A stretch of 64,000 nt of DNA from Pseudomonas sp. FEN. GTDB lineage: Bacteria; Pseudomonadota; Gammaproteobacteria; Pseudomonadales; Pseudomonadaceae. The translations under genes were made by a program, and so were the position numbers. The stretch covers positions 1,380,001-1,444,000 of the forward strand of contig NZ_CAJFDC010000036.1 of assembly GCF_904067045.1 (NCBI RefSeq), written 5' to 3'. Positions within the stretch are counted from its first letter, which is position 1; each line of letters starts with the position of its first letter. The notes below the pieces were generated by a model that made no database searches, was not told the origin of the DNA, and was given only the letters and a program-made list of their open reading frames with translations. Below are positions 18,886-28,200 of the stretch, piece after piece.

Positions 18886-19587
18886 TTAGAAATCATCCTT
18901 TACGCCTTCACCCTCCAGCTTGAACTTTCGAGTTTGCAGATACGCACTTCGAATAAAACTGTATTTATCACCGCTGACGAACTTTTCCGATGATAGGTAT
19001 TGAGCACGAGCATCGATCATGCCAATCCCATACAAACTATTACGAACAGGAACGTCGTCTATATAACGAACGGGACTGAGGTAGATATCGGGTAGAGTCG
19101 CTGGCGCATCGCGAAGCGTGCTTGGCCCCAGGAGCGGCAGCACAAGATAAGGGCCACTAGCGACGCCCCAGTGACCTAGCGTTTGACCGAAATCTTCGTC
19201 ATTACGCTGCAACCCCATAGGTGTCGCAACGTCGACCAATCCCAGCAGACCAAGAGTGCTGTTGAATAAAAAACGACTCGTATCAACCCCGGCGCCATGG
19301 AGCTTCACTTGAAGTAAATCGTTGGCGAGATTCTTTACTTCTCCGAGATTATTGAAAAAATTATGCACTCCGTGCTGGATAATATTGGGAGTGACAAATT
19401 GATAGCCTTGCGCGAGAGGTTTCAGTGCATAAGTATCCAAGTTATCATTGAACGAAAATATCGGTCGATTAACACCTTCCCACGGATCCTCGTCGGAATT
19501 CGCACAAGCCAGTGGTGAAAGGGTTATAAAACAAGTGCAGGCAAGCAACTGAGCGTAATGGCTCAAACTGGAACGATGTACACGCAT
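18886..19587 (-). CDS. MlaA (VacJ)-like outer-membrane lipid-asymmetry protein, paralog
   Basis: 233 residues. MlaA motifs are clear: DPWEGVNRPIFSFNDNLD at about 34-51, the FNNLGEVKNLANDLLQ region, RFLFNSTLGLLGLVDVATPM, and GHWGVASGPYLVLPLLGPST. MlaA removes surface phospholipid and hands it to MlaC. The signal peptide ends SPLACANS, where Cys lacks a canonical lipobox (Pro at -3), so it may be periplasmic or an atypical lipoprotein. Codon use is AT-richer than core genes. The core MlaA copy would be elsewhere; this copy is linked to an efflux system. Confidence 0.88.
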   Translation of the reverse strand: MRVHRSSLSHYAQLLACTCFITLSPLACANSDEDPWEGVNRPIFSFNDNLDTYALKPLAQGYQFVTPNIIQHGVHNFFNNLGEVKNLANDLLQVKLHGAGVDTSRFLFNSTLGLLGLVDVATPMGLQRNDEDFGQTLGHWGVASGPYLVLPLLGPSTLRDAPATLPDIYLSPVRYIDDVPVRNSLYGIGMIDARAQYLSSEKFVSGDKYSFIRSAYLQTRKFKLEGEGVKDDF

Positions 19588-19710
19588 GTTTGATTTCTCA
19601 TTGAGGCTCTGGATGGAAAAATTCCATTGACTGTGTACAAAGGCTCATTGCAATGACAAGGGAAACTTATGCCGTGCTTCTGTGTTGTCAGAATTCTTTG
19701 GATCTATTAT

Positions 19711-20037
19711 TCAAGTCATATCGGGTTTTGTCTGTCGGTTTAACAGCTCAGGTAGCAGAGTACTGGCCAACCATTCCTCGAAGCGCTCAGCCTGTTCCGA
19801 GCGAGACTTGATCAGGGTACGATATACATTCCCCAGGTCAATCAGTGCCCGTAAATAGTTTTCAAAACAAAAATCGATACCCTCAATTCGCATGTCAGAA
19901 TCTATGATAGGACTTAATTTTCGAGCACCTAACAAGCTGGCTATTTCCTCGCTGTAAAACCATAACCTTCCGTCCTGGTGCTGTTGCAAATGAACCCAGT
20001 GACTTTCAAATTGAAACTCATAACGTTTGATACACAT
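19711..20037 (-). CDS. Small protein with weak BRO-N-like features
   Basis: 108 residues from MCIKRYEFQF, with GGAGAG 7 bases upstream; an ATG 15 bases earlier is possible. The pattern GRLWFYSEEIASLLGARK and the end RFEEWLASTLLPELLNR resemble the BRO-N domain of phage antirepressors (FxxWvxxevLPxI). The family match is weak and the function unknown. It lies between the efflux genes and the MlaA-like gene on the same strand, an unusual place for a phage-type regulator. GC content is low. Confidence 0.6.
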   Translation of the reverse strand: MCIKRYEFQFESHWVHLQQHQDGRLWFYSEEIASLLGARKLSPIIDSDMRIEGIDFCFENYLRALIDLGNVYRTLIKSRSEQAERFEEWLASTLLPELLNRQTKPDMT

Positions 20038-20166
20038 GGTAAAACTCTCCACTTATGCAACCTGCCGATCGATCAAATAGCGCAGCGGAGCACGCCTTGA
20101 CAGATCGACAGTTATTTGAGGACGGCGAAATTTACCCAGCGTATTCCAAAATTTTAGCGGGACGTT

Positions 20167-21555
20167 TTAGCCGCTCCAGCCACCACCTAGAACCTTGTAT
20201 AAGGTAACCCTATTGTTTTGCTCGGACAGTTCGAGCGAAATCAAACTCTGCTGTGCCGAATACAATGAGCGTTGTGCATCCAATACATCCAGAAAGCTTT
20301 TTGAGCCCTGGTTGTATAAGGCTAAAGACAGATCGTAGGTTTTTTGAGTGGCCCCCGTAGCAGCCTTTTGTGCCGCCATCTGTTCGCTGATATGACGGCG
20401 AACGGCAAGCGCGTCGGCGACCTCTTTAAAAGCGGTTTGCAGCGTTTTCTCGTAATCGGCCACATCAATTTGTTTGGTTATTTCCGCCGCGGTCAAGCTG
20501 GCTTTGTTACTGCCCGCGTTAAAAATAGGCAAGCTGATGCTTGGCGAAAATGTCCAGGCACGGCTGCCAGATTTGAACAAACCGGAGAGTTCGCTACTGG
20601 AGGTCCCGGCGTTGGCCGTCAACGTTATGCTTGGATAAAAAGCCGCCCGAGCAGCACCGACGTCGGCGTTCGCGGCTTTCAGGGTATGTTCGGCGGCCAC
20701 AACGTCGGGACGTCGTTGCAGCAGTGTCGAAGGAAGGCCCGCCGGAACGTCGACCAATACGGCTACGTCCATGGCTCCATCTCCAGGGAGAAGATGTTTG
20801 GGAACATCGCTTCCGACCAGCAGATTGAGCGCATTGATATCCTGCTCCACCTGGCTGCTATAACTGGCCACATCGGCCCGGGCTGATTCCATGGACGATT
20901 GAGCTTGTGAAACTGAGAGTCCGGAATCGCTGCCTGCTTCATGACGCTGGACTGTCAACTTATAGGTGGCTTCATGGCTAAGGTAGGTTTCCTTGGCCAA
21001 TTTCAGTAATTGTTGATCCGATGCAAGTGTCAACCAATCGCTTGCAACCTCGGCAACCAGGCTTATCTGGGTGCTACGTTGTGTCTGCTCGGTTGAGAGA
21101 AAATCTTCCAGTGCCGCGTCCTTGAGATTGCGTAAACGACCGAAGACATCCAGCTCATAATTACTGAACCCAACGTCGACACCATACTGACTACTTACCG
21201 TATTGCCACTCGAAGTACCGCTGGTGGTGCGCTCACGAGTACCTGAGGTGCTGGCCTCTAGCGAGGGGAACAGTTCTGCACGCTGGATACGATACTGAGC
21301 TCTTTGATACTCGACATTCAGCGCTGCGACCCGCAAGTCGCGGTTGTTATCGAGCGACAGCTTTACAACCTCGCGTAGTTGGCCATCGATAAAAAAATCC
21401 TTCCATTCGATTTGCGCATTGGCCGAACCACTGCCTTGTTTTCCAGAGGGCCATTGGGCCGCAACCGGTGCTGATGGCTGTTGGTAATCGGGGGCCAGGT
21501 TGACGCATCCGCTGAGTGCCATGGAAATCATCAGGAATAAGAGAGTGCGTCGCAT
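20167..21555 (-). CDS. RND efflux outer-membrane channel, OprM/NodT family lipoprotein
   Basis: 462 residues. Lipobox LSGC (Cys17) follows a typical signal, then NLAPDYQQPSAPVAAQW, the usual start of mature OprM-type channels. Two repeats of coiled-coil/barrel follow; VPAGLPSTLLQRRPDVVAAE marks the second. It forms the trimeric outer-membrane exit duct. Its ATG overlaps the pump gene stop (TGATG), so the two are coupled. It is third in the adaptor-pump-channel operon. Confidence 0.95.
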   Translation of the reverse strand: MRRTLLFLMISMALSGCVNLAPDYQQPSAPVAAQWPSGKQGSGSANAQIEWKDFFIDGQLREVVKLSLDNNRDLRVAALNVEYQRAQYRIQRAELFPSLEASTSGTRERTTSGTSSGNTVSSQYGVDVGFSNYELDVFGRLRNLKDAALEDFLSTEQTQRSTQISLVAEVASDWLTLASDQQLLKLAKETYLSHEATYKLTVQRHEAGSDSGLSVSQAQSSMESARADVASYSSQVEQDINALNLLVGSDVPKHLLPGDGAMDVAVLVDVPAGLPSTLLQRRPDVVAAEHTLKAANADVGAARAAFYPSITLTANAGTSSSELSGLFKSGSRAWTFSPSISLPIFNAGSNKASLTAAEITKQIDVADYEKTLQTAFKEVADALAVRRHISEQMAAQKAATGATQKTYDLSLALYNQGSKSFLDVLDAQRSLYSAQQSLISLELSEQNNRVTLYKVLGGGWSG

Positions 21556-24500
21556 CAGGCGTCCCCTTCTTCAGCAAGCAATTTGCTACGACTGGCAACA
21601 GACTGCACCAGTACGAAAAATATAGGGATGAAGAACAGCCCGAGTAAGGTGGCGCTGAACATTCCGCCAAATACTCCGGTACCGATGGCCTGACGACCGC
21701 CAGAGCCCGCGCCGGTGCTCAGGACCAATGGAAGTACCCCGAGCAGGAAGGCCAGCGAGGTCATCAATACTGGACGCAGACGCAAACGGACGGCTTCCAG
21801 GGTAGCGTCTATCAGTTCCTGCCCGCTGTCGTAACGTACCTTGGCGAACTCGACAATCAGAATCGCGTTCTTCGAGGCCAGACCAATAGTGGTCAATAGA
21901 CCTACCTGGAAATAGATGTCATTGGAGAGCCCACGCAGGCCGGTAAATAACAAGGCTCCGAAAAGCCCAAGCGGCACTGCCAACATGACCGAGAAAGGGA
22001 TCGACCAACTCTCGTAAAGTGCCGCGAGACAGAGAAATACGAACAAAACCGAGATGCCATACAACAAAGGCGCCTGATGACCAGCAAGACGCTCCTGATA
22101 GGATTGTCCAGTCCATTCATAGCCAACCCCTTCCGGCAATTTCCCCACGATTTCTTCTATCGCTGCCATGGCATCTCCGGAACTCTTGCCCATAGCCGGT
22201 TCGCCGACTATCTCGAAGGAGCCAAAACCGTTGTAGCGTTCCAACAGTGGCGAGGTATATCCCCAGTGACTGGAAGTGAACACCGACATGGGTACCATCT
22301 CGCTTTGATCATTGCGCACATACCAGTTGTTAATATCTTGCGGCAACATTCGATATGGGCTATCACCTTGCATGTAAACTTTCTTCACCCGACCATTGTC
22401 CAGAAAGTCATTGACATAGCTACCACCCATCGCGGTGGTCAGGGTGCTGTTGATGTCACCGGATGAAACGCCATGAGCACCGGCTTTTCGATCGTCCAGG
22501 TCCATGACCAGAGTCGGTGTATCCTCCATGCCTTGAGCCCGGACGTTGGCCAGTCGCGGATCCTGGCGTGCCAACTGGAGGAGCTGATTACGTGCTTCCA
22601 GAAGTTTTGCGTGGCCGAGGCCGCCCACGTCTTTGATGTGTACGTCGAAGCCGGAACTTTGTCCAAGCCCGCGAATCGCGGCAGGTTGGATAATGAACAC
22701 GTTAGCGTCACGGATCGAAGACAATGCCTGATTGGCTCGACGTGCTACCGCATCCGACTTATGTTCGTTACCGGAGCGCTTGCTCCAGTCCTTCAGCATA
22801 ATGAAGGCGCGGCCATTGTTCTGGGCGTTACCACTGTTACCCAGACCGCGGATGGTCAGAACGGCCTCCACTTCAGGCTGTTCAAGCAAATACGTCTGTA
22901 CTTGAGAGATCACTTCCTGCATACGAACATCCGTAGCACCTGGAGGAAGGGTAATCATGCTCATCAGGACGCCTTGGTCCTCATTCGGAATAAAGGAGCT
23001 GGGCAGGCGCATGAACAAGATGCAGGCGCCACCTATGATCAGCGCATACAACAGCAGGCTTCGTTTGCTTTTGCCCAGCAGGCCTTTCACTCCGAGCTCA
23101 TAGCGCTTGGTGGTGCGATCGAAATGTCGATTGAACCAGCCAAAAAAACCATGAGCTTCCTTGTTGTGCTGAACCGGCTTGAGCAATGTTGCACAGAGGG
23201 CGGGGGTCAAGCTGAGTGCTACCAGCACCGAGAGCAGCATTGAAGTGATCATCGTGACCGAGAACTGTCGGTAGATCACGCCCGTGGAGCCGCCAAAGAA
23301 AGCCATCGGCACGAACACCGCGGACAGCACCACGGCGATGCCGATCAGGGCCCCCGTGATTTCTTTCATCGACTTGCGGGTTGCATCCCGAGGCGTGAGC
23401 TTTTCCTCGCTGAGAATTCGCTCGACGTTTTCCACGACAACTATGGCGTCGTCCACCAATAGACCAATGGCCAGAACCATGCCAAACAGGGTCAGGGTAT
23501 TGATCGAGTAGCCCAGCAGTGACAGGACGCCGAAGGTGCCCAGCAGTACGACCGGAACAGCAATCGCTGGAATCAACGTGGCGCGTATGTTCTGCATGAA
23601 CAGATACATGATCAATACAACCAGCACGATGGCCTCACACAGGGTGATGACGACGTCCTGGATCGAGATTTTTACAAAAGGCGCGGTGTTGTAGGCAACC
23701 TTGGTCTTGAGTTTCAGTTTACTGGGGAAGTAGGGGGCCAACTCGGAGAGTTTGGTCTGTACCGCTTCAACGACATCAAGGGCATTGGCGCCACTTGCCA
23801 GGCTGACGGCCATTGCGCCGGAAGCCTGGCCATTATGTTCGGACGATACGTCGTAGCTTTCACTGCCCAGTTCGACGCGGGCGACATCACCCAGCGTTAC
23901 CACCGCGCCGTTGCTGGCGTATTTCAGGACCACATCACGAAATTGCTCAACGCTTTTCAACTTACTGCGCATGGTGATAGTAGCGTTGAGCTGCTGGCCG
24001 TTAACGGCCGGGAGCGAACCCAACTGACCTGCGGAGGAGTCAGTGTTCTGGTCACCCAGCGCCGTACTGACATCGGAAGGCATCAGTGAGTACTTTTTGA
24101 GTTTGTCCGGGTCGAGCCAGATACGCATGGCAAAACTTGACCCGAGGCTCGAGACACTGCCCACGCCACTCACGCGACTGACCTGATCGTAGAGCGTGCT
24201 GGAAATGTAGTCACTGATCTGGGTTCCGGTAACCGAGGGGTCATCCGATACCAGTGAAATCACAATAAGAAAGTCACTCGATGAGTTGGTGACCGACAAC
24301 CCTTGGCGCTGAACTTCGTCAGGCAGACGGGACTTGGCCTGCTCGACTTTGGTCTGCACCTGCATTTGCGCGACGTTGACATTGACATCCGCATTGAAGG
24401 TAAGAGTCGTCGTGGCCGTGCCATCCGAGCTGCTGCTCGAAGACATGTACAGGAGCCCTTCAAGGCCGGTCATTTGCTGTTCGATAATCTGAGTGACCGA

Positions 24501-24677
24501 GTCCTCCATCGTTTTGGCCGAGGCACCGGTATAGGTTGCACTGATCTTGATCTGTGGGGGGGCAATGTTGGGATACTGCGCCAGGGGCATCTGCACGATA
24601 GCCATGGCGCCGCCCAGCATGATGATGATTGCAATGACCCAGGCGAAGATCGGTCGATCAATAAAAAACGAAGCCAT
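21555..24677 (-). CDS. RND-family multidrug efflux pump, inner-membrane permease (HAE1)
   Basis: 1040 residues, full AcrB/MexB length with twelve membrane segments and two large periplasmic loops. TM4 carries the proton-relay Asp pair in LLVDDAIVVVENVER. TM10 has the Lys in GLASKNAILIVEFAK. The protein starts MASFFIDRPIFAWVIAIIIM. Substrates are not predictable. Host pseudomonads usually carry a MexAB-like core system elsewhere, so this is probably an additional, inducible pump. It follows the adaptor gene after 9 bases. Confidence 0.96.
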   Translation of the reverse strand: MASFFIDRPIFAWVIAIIIMLGGAMAIVQMPLAQYPNIAPPQIKISATYTGASAKTMEDSVTQIIEQQMTGLEGLLYMSSSSSSDGTATTTLTFNADVNVNVAQMQVQTKVEQAKSRLPDEVQRQGLSVTNSSSDFLIVISLVSDDPSVTGTQISDYISSTLYDQVSRVSGVGSVSSLGSSFAMRIWLDPDKLKKYSLMPSDVSTALGDQNTDSSAGQLGSLPAVNGQQLNATITMRSKLKSVEQFRDVVLKYASNGAVVTLGDVARVELGSESYDVSSEHNGQASGAMAVSLASGANALDVVEAVQTKLSELAPYFPSKLKLKTKVAYNTAPFVKISIQDVVITLCEAIVLVVLIMYLFMQNIRATLIPAIAVPVVLLGTFGVLSLLGYSINTLTLFGMVLAIGLLVDDAIVVVENVERILSEEKLTPRDATRKSMKEITGALIGIAVVLSAVFVPMAFFGGSTGVIYRQFSVTMITSMLLSVLVALSLTPALCATLLKPVQHNKEAHGFFGWFNRHFDRTTKRYELGVKGLLGKSKRSLLLYALIIGGACILFMRLPSSFIPNEDQGVLMSMITLPPGATDVRMQEVISQVQTYLLEQPEVEAVLTIRGLGNSGNAQNNGRAFIMLKDWSKRSGNEHKSDAVARRANQALSSIRDANVFIIQPAAIRGLGQSSGFDVHIKDVGGLGHAKLLEARNQLLQLARQDPRLANVRAQGMEDTPTLVMDLDDRKAGAHGVSSGDINSTLTTAMGGSYVNDFLDNGRVKKVYMQGDSPYRMLPQDINNWYVRNDQSEMVPMSVFTSSHWGYTSPLLERYNGFGSFEIVGEPAMGKSSGDAMAAIEEIVGKLPEGVGYEWTGQSYQERLAGHQAPLLYGISVLFVFLCLAALYESWSIPFSVMLAVPLGLFGALLFTGLRGLSNDIYFQVGLLTTIGLASKNAILIVEFAKVRYDSGQELIDATLEAVRLRLRPVLMTSLAFLLGVLPLVLSTGAGSGGRQAIGTGVFGGMFSATLLGLFFIPIFFVLVQSVASRSKLLAEEGDA

Positions 24678-24686
24678 GCTGCCTCC

Positions 24687-25913
24687 TTAGAACGTCACTG
24701 CACGGGACGCGACAGCGGTGTTTTGCTGGCTCGGTTGGTTGGTATTTTTGCTATCGGCTTTCTGAGCATCCCTCCCCACTTCCACAACCTTGACGGTGTC
24801 GCCATTGCGGACCTTCTGCACACCCTCGATGATCAACTGATCACCCACCTTCAGACCGCTACTGACCCACCAGCGAGAGTCAACGGCACTGTGTATTTTC
24901 AACTGCCTCTGTTCGACTTTGTTGTCGACCACAACCCATGCGCTTGCATCACCCCGCTCATCACGGATCACACCTTGCTGTGGTACGAGGATCGCGTCCT
25001 GTTTCGTGCCTTCATCTATAACCGCTTTGACATACATCCCTGGTAACAGCAGCCCCTGCGGGTTCGGCACTATGGCTCGCAGAGTGATGCTGCCGGTTCC
25101 CTCATCCACACTGACACCGTTGAACGTGAGGGTGCCCGTATGTGCATAGCTACTGCCGTCTTCCAACAACACCTGGACGTTCGTTGCATTCTGTTGCGTG
25201 CTGGCAGCAAGCTGACCTTGTGCCAGCTCGCGCTTGAGGCGAAGGACTGTGCTGCTGGGTTGGGTCACATCGACATAGATAGGGTCCAATTGCCGAACAG
25301 TGGTCAAGGCCGTGTCCTGCTCAGCGGTGACAAGGGCGCCCGGTGTCACTGAAGAGGTGTCGACCCGCCCGGAGATGGGTGCGGTAATACGTGTGTAGCC
25401 GAGGTTGATTCGGGCCGTCTGAAGTGCGGCTTGATACGACTGGAGCGAAGCCTGGGCTTCCAGCAGGGAGGCCTGTGCCGACTCGTTGTCCTCGGTACTG
25501 ACCGCATCTATTTTGACGAGTTGAGCGTCGCGCTTGGCCTTGAGGCGTGCCGCTTCAAGCGTCGCCTTGGCTGAACTCACATTGGCCTCGGCCTGCGTGA
25601 CGGAAGCCTGGTAGCTGCGGGGGTCTATTTGGTACAACGCCTGGCCTGACTTGACGTCGTCACCTTCCTTGAACAGTCGTTTTTGGATGATGCCGCCCAC
25701 CTGCGGGCGGATCTCCGCAGTCATGTGGGCGCTGGTACGTCCCGGCAGGCTCAACGTGAGCGCCTGGGACTTGGCTGTAACCACGTACACCCCCACTTCC
25801 TGAGTTCGCGCGGTCGGCGCAGGCGGGTCACCGGCAGAACAACCATTGAGAAGCAGGAGCGCCGCCAATGACAAAAGGACGCGATGACAGGTAGTGAGTG
25901 ACGTGTTGAACAT
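24687..25913 (-). CDS. RND efflux periplasmic adaptor lipoprotein
   Basis: 408 residues. Lipobox LLNGC with Cys25 shows it is anchored in the inner membrane. The lipoyl/hairpin/beta-barrel order is seen in VGGIIQKRLFKEGDDVKSGQ, a coiled hairpin (about 95-170), and PISGRVDTSSVTPGALV. It connects pump and channel. SD GGAG lies 8 bases upstream of the ATG. It is first in the operon and faces the baeS-like gene across a 156-base divergent region holding a direct repeat. Confidence 0.95.
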   Translation of the reverse strand: MFNTSLTTCHRVLLSLAALLLLNGCSAGDPPAPTARTQEVGVYVVTAKSQALTLSLPGRTSAHMTAEIRPQVGGIIQKRLFKEGDDVKSGQALYQIDPRSYQASVTQAEANVSSAKATLEAARLKAKRDAQLVKIDAVSTEDNESAQASLLEAQASLQSYQAALQTARINLGYTRITAPISGRVDTSSVTPGALVTAEQDTALTTVRQLDPIYVDVTQPSSTVLRLKRELAQGQLAASTQQNATNVQVLLEDGSSYAHTGTLTFNGVSVDEGTGSITLRAIVPNPQGLLLPGMYVKAVIDEGTKQDAILVPQQGVIRDERGDASAWVVVDNKVEQRQLKIHSAVDSRWWVSSGLKVGDQLIIEGVQKVRNGDTVKVVEVGRDAQKADSKNTNQPSQQNTAVASRAVTF

Positions 25914-25963
25914 GGTGCGAACTCCGAACCCCAGGGTTTTATTCAGGGTTGAGGTTGCGCGGG

Positions 25964-25984
25964 AAATGTGCAGTAAATGTGCAG
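25964..25984. promoter_or_regulatory. Direct repeat, candidate BaeR-type operator
   Basis: AAATGTGCAGT is followed directly by AAATGTGCAGA: two copies at an 11-bp period in the divergent region between the efflux operon and the sensor kinase. On the minus strand the half site reads TCTGCACAT, close to the TCTNCANAA motif reported for BaeR in E. coli. OmpR-family regulators bind such tandem half sites one helical turn apart. Confidence 0.6.
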
Positions 25985-26069
25985 AAAATAAGGAGAATGT
26001 CTTGCTCGCCTTGAATGATCAGGCAGAGAACGTGCTAAATGAAGCCACCCCATTTCTGTTGCCTAGCCC

Positions 26070-27467
26070 ATGAGAATCAGCCTTTCCAGCAAAGTCTTCC
26101 TTGCCGTACAGGCGCTTTGTACGTTAACCGTGTGTGGAATGGGCGTGGCAACTTACTTCAGCTTCTCTCTCGGCTTCCTCGGTTATCTTAACGAACAGGC
26201 AACTGACCGCCTTGAGCGGGCTGTACCCCGATTCGAACAGGCCTATGCCAGTCATGGTGACTGGAGTTTCATTGCTGGCGACCCCCGGCAGTGGCTCGAT
26301 CTCATTCGCCCGGAAAACGTATCCAACTCCCCCCCCACCACTCCGCGCGTCATACCCATATCGGATCTGACCGGTGCGTTCTTGCGCTTTTCGTTATTCG
26401 ATGCAAAGCATCGTTACATCATCGGTTATAACGACGACAACAAGGCTGACGTCGTCCTTCGCGCAATTCGTCAGGGGGACAAGACTGTTGGCTGGCTTGC
26501 GATGACCCCCTTTGAGTCAGTCAGTGCGGTTGGCGATCAGCGCTTTCGCATCAGCCAGCTTCACTCAAGCATCTTCATGATGCTGGCTTGTTTGCTGGCG
26601 TCTGCGTTTATTGCATGGTGGGTGACACAAACCCTGTTACGACCTATCAAGCGTGTGGCCGAGGCAACTCATCGGTTGGCTGCGGGGGATTATTCAGTTC
26701 AGCTTGCCGTGCGTACCGATGATGAAGTTGGACAGCTTGCACGAGACTTCAACCGTATGGCTGATGGCCTGGCAAACAACGAGCGCAGGCGCCGCGACTT
26801 CATGGCGGATATTTCGCATGAGTTAAGAACACCGTTGGCCATCATGCGAGGCGAGCTGGAGGCGTTGGAAGATGGGATACGCCCGGTAGGCCCCAGTGCC
26901 TTTCGTTCACTGCAAACTGAAATTTCGTCCCTGACCAAATTGGTGGATGATTTATTTGAGCTGTCGTTGGCTGAGGTGGGTGGGCCGAGCTACCGAAAAG
27001 AGCCTGTGAACTTAGGTGCGCTGCTGGGCACCGCCGTCGAAGCTTTCGCACCACGCTTTTCAGAACGGGGCTTGACGCTGCATTTTACCTTGTCGGAGCA
27101 ATCGCTTTACGTTACCGGGGATAAAGGCCGGTTGAGCCAGCTGATATACAATCTTCTGGAGAACAGCCTGCGCTACACGAACAGCGGCGGAAGGACGGAG
27201 TTGAGCGGCTGCCGCAAGGGCAAAGAGGTCATCATCATTTGCGAGGATTCAGCCCCTGGTGTTCCCGAGGCCCAAAGAGCCAGGCTGTTCGAGCGTTTCT
27301 ACCGTGTCGAGGCCTCGCGTAACCGCTCAAGCGGGGGTGCCGGGCTGGGGCTTGCTATTTGTCGAGGCATAGCCGAAGTGCATGGCGGACGCCTTTCAGC
27401 GCGGGAATCGACGTTGGGAGGTCTTCGATTGATCCTGAGACTACCGGCACAGGAGGAGGAAAAATAA
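26070..27467 (+). CDS. baeS: Sensor histidine kinase, BaeS-like
   Basis: 465 residues. TM1 is about 9-31. A short periplasmic domain includes DRLERAVPRFEQAYASHGDW, the pattern typical of BaeS. TM2 is about 166-188, HAMP 187-240, and the H-box is FMADISHELRTPLAIM with phospho-acceptor His250. The N-box is LLENSLRYTNSGG and the G-box is GAGLGLAICRGI. E. coli BaeS senses envelope stress and induces mdtABC, acrD and spy. Its stop overlaps the response-regulator start by one base. Divergent from the efflux operon it probably controls. Confidence 0.88.
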   Translation: MRISLSSKVFLAVQALCTLTVCGMGVATYFSFSLGFLGYLNEQATDRLERAVPRFEQAYASHGDWSFIAGDPRQWLDLIRPENVSNSPPTTPRVIPISDLTGAFLRFSLFDAKHRYIIGYNDDNKADVVLRAIRQGDKTVGWLAMTPFESVSAVGDQRFRISQLHSSIFMMLACLLASAFIAWWVTQTLLRPIKRVAEATHRLAAGDYSVQLAVRTDDEVGQLARDFNRMADGLANNERRRRDFMADISHELRTPLAIMRGELEALEDGIRPVGPSAFRSLQTEISSLTKLVDDLFELSLAEVGGPSYRKEPVNLGALLGTAVEAFAPRFSERGLTLHFTLSEQSLYVTGDKGRLSQLIYNLLENSLRYTNSGGRTELSGCRKGKEVIIICEDSAPGVPEAQRARLFERFYRVEASRNRSSGGAGLGLAICRGIAEVHGGRLSARESTLGGLRLILRLPAQEEEK

Positions 27468-28135
27468 TGAGCCAAGGAAGCATCCTGGTGGCAGAGGATG
27501 AGCCGAAACTGGCTGCTCTGATTGTCGACTATCTCCATGCCGCTGACTTCACGGTAGAGCATATTGCCGATGGCTTGGCCGTCATTCCTCATTTGAGGCA
27601 AAAGAAGTTCGACCTGTTGATTCTTGACTTGATGCTGCCAGGAAGAGGCGGACTGGACATCTGTCGTGAGTTGCGCGGTTTCAGCCGTATGCCGGTAATT
27701 ATGGTCACGGCTCTGGTTGACGAAATCGACCGCCTGCTTGGTTTGGAACTGGGGGCTGACGATTACATCTGCAAACCCTTTTCCCCTCGCGAAATGGTGG
27801 CACGGGTGAAGGCTGTTCTTCGTCGCGTTGGTGCAACCTCTCAAAGCACTGGCGTGGAAATAGACGTGGGGACTCATCAGGCACGCTTCAATGGAGTACC
27901 TCTCGATCTCACTCCAGTAGAATCACGTCTACTGGGAGCGTTGAGTGCGCGACCCGGGCAGATCTTTTCCAGAGATCAGCTGATGAACTACATCTACGAG
28001 GATCACAGGATAGTGACCGACCGTACCGTCGATAGTCATATCAAGAATCTACGTCGTAAGCTCGATCTGGCAGCGCCGGGTAAAGACCCTATTCGATCGA
28101 TATACGGGATTGGGTATTGCCTGGAAGGCCATTGA
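27467..28135 (+). CDS. baeR: OmpR-family response regulator, BaeR-like
   Basis: 222 residues from MSQGSILVAEDEPK, with SD GGAGGAGG inside the end of baeS. The receiver domain has acidic pocket Glu10/Asp11, phospho-Asp54 (LILDLMLPG) and Lys in ICKPFSPRE. The last two stretches, GLELGADDYICKPFSPREMV and VTDRTVDSHIKNLRRKLD, closely follow E. coli BaeR. The C-terminal winged helix binds DNA. It likely activates the divergent efflux operon through the 11-bp repeat at 25964-25984. Confidence 0.9.
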   Translation: MSQGSILVAEDEPKLAALIVDYLHAADFTVEHIADGLAVIPHLRQKKFDLLILDLMLPGRGGLDICRELRGFSRMPVIMVTALVDEIDRLLGLELGADDYICKPFSPREMVARVKAVLRRVGATSQSTGVEIDVGTHQARFNGVPLDLTPVESRLLGALSARPGQIFSRDQLMNYIYEDHRIVTDRTVDSHIKNLRRKLDLAAPGKDPIRSIYGIGYCLEGH

Positions 28136-28200
28136 AAAGCGCCCCGCCCGCCTCCTAGTGAAAATTAACGGCGCTCACTTCCTGCCACCGGTCGAGCCTT

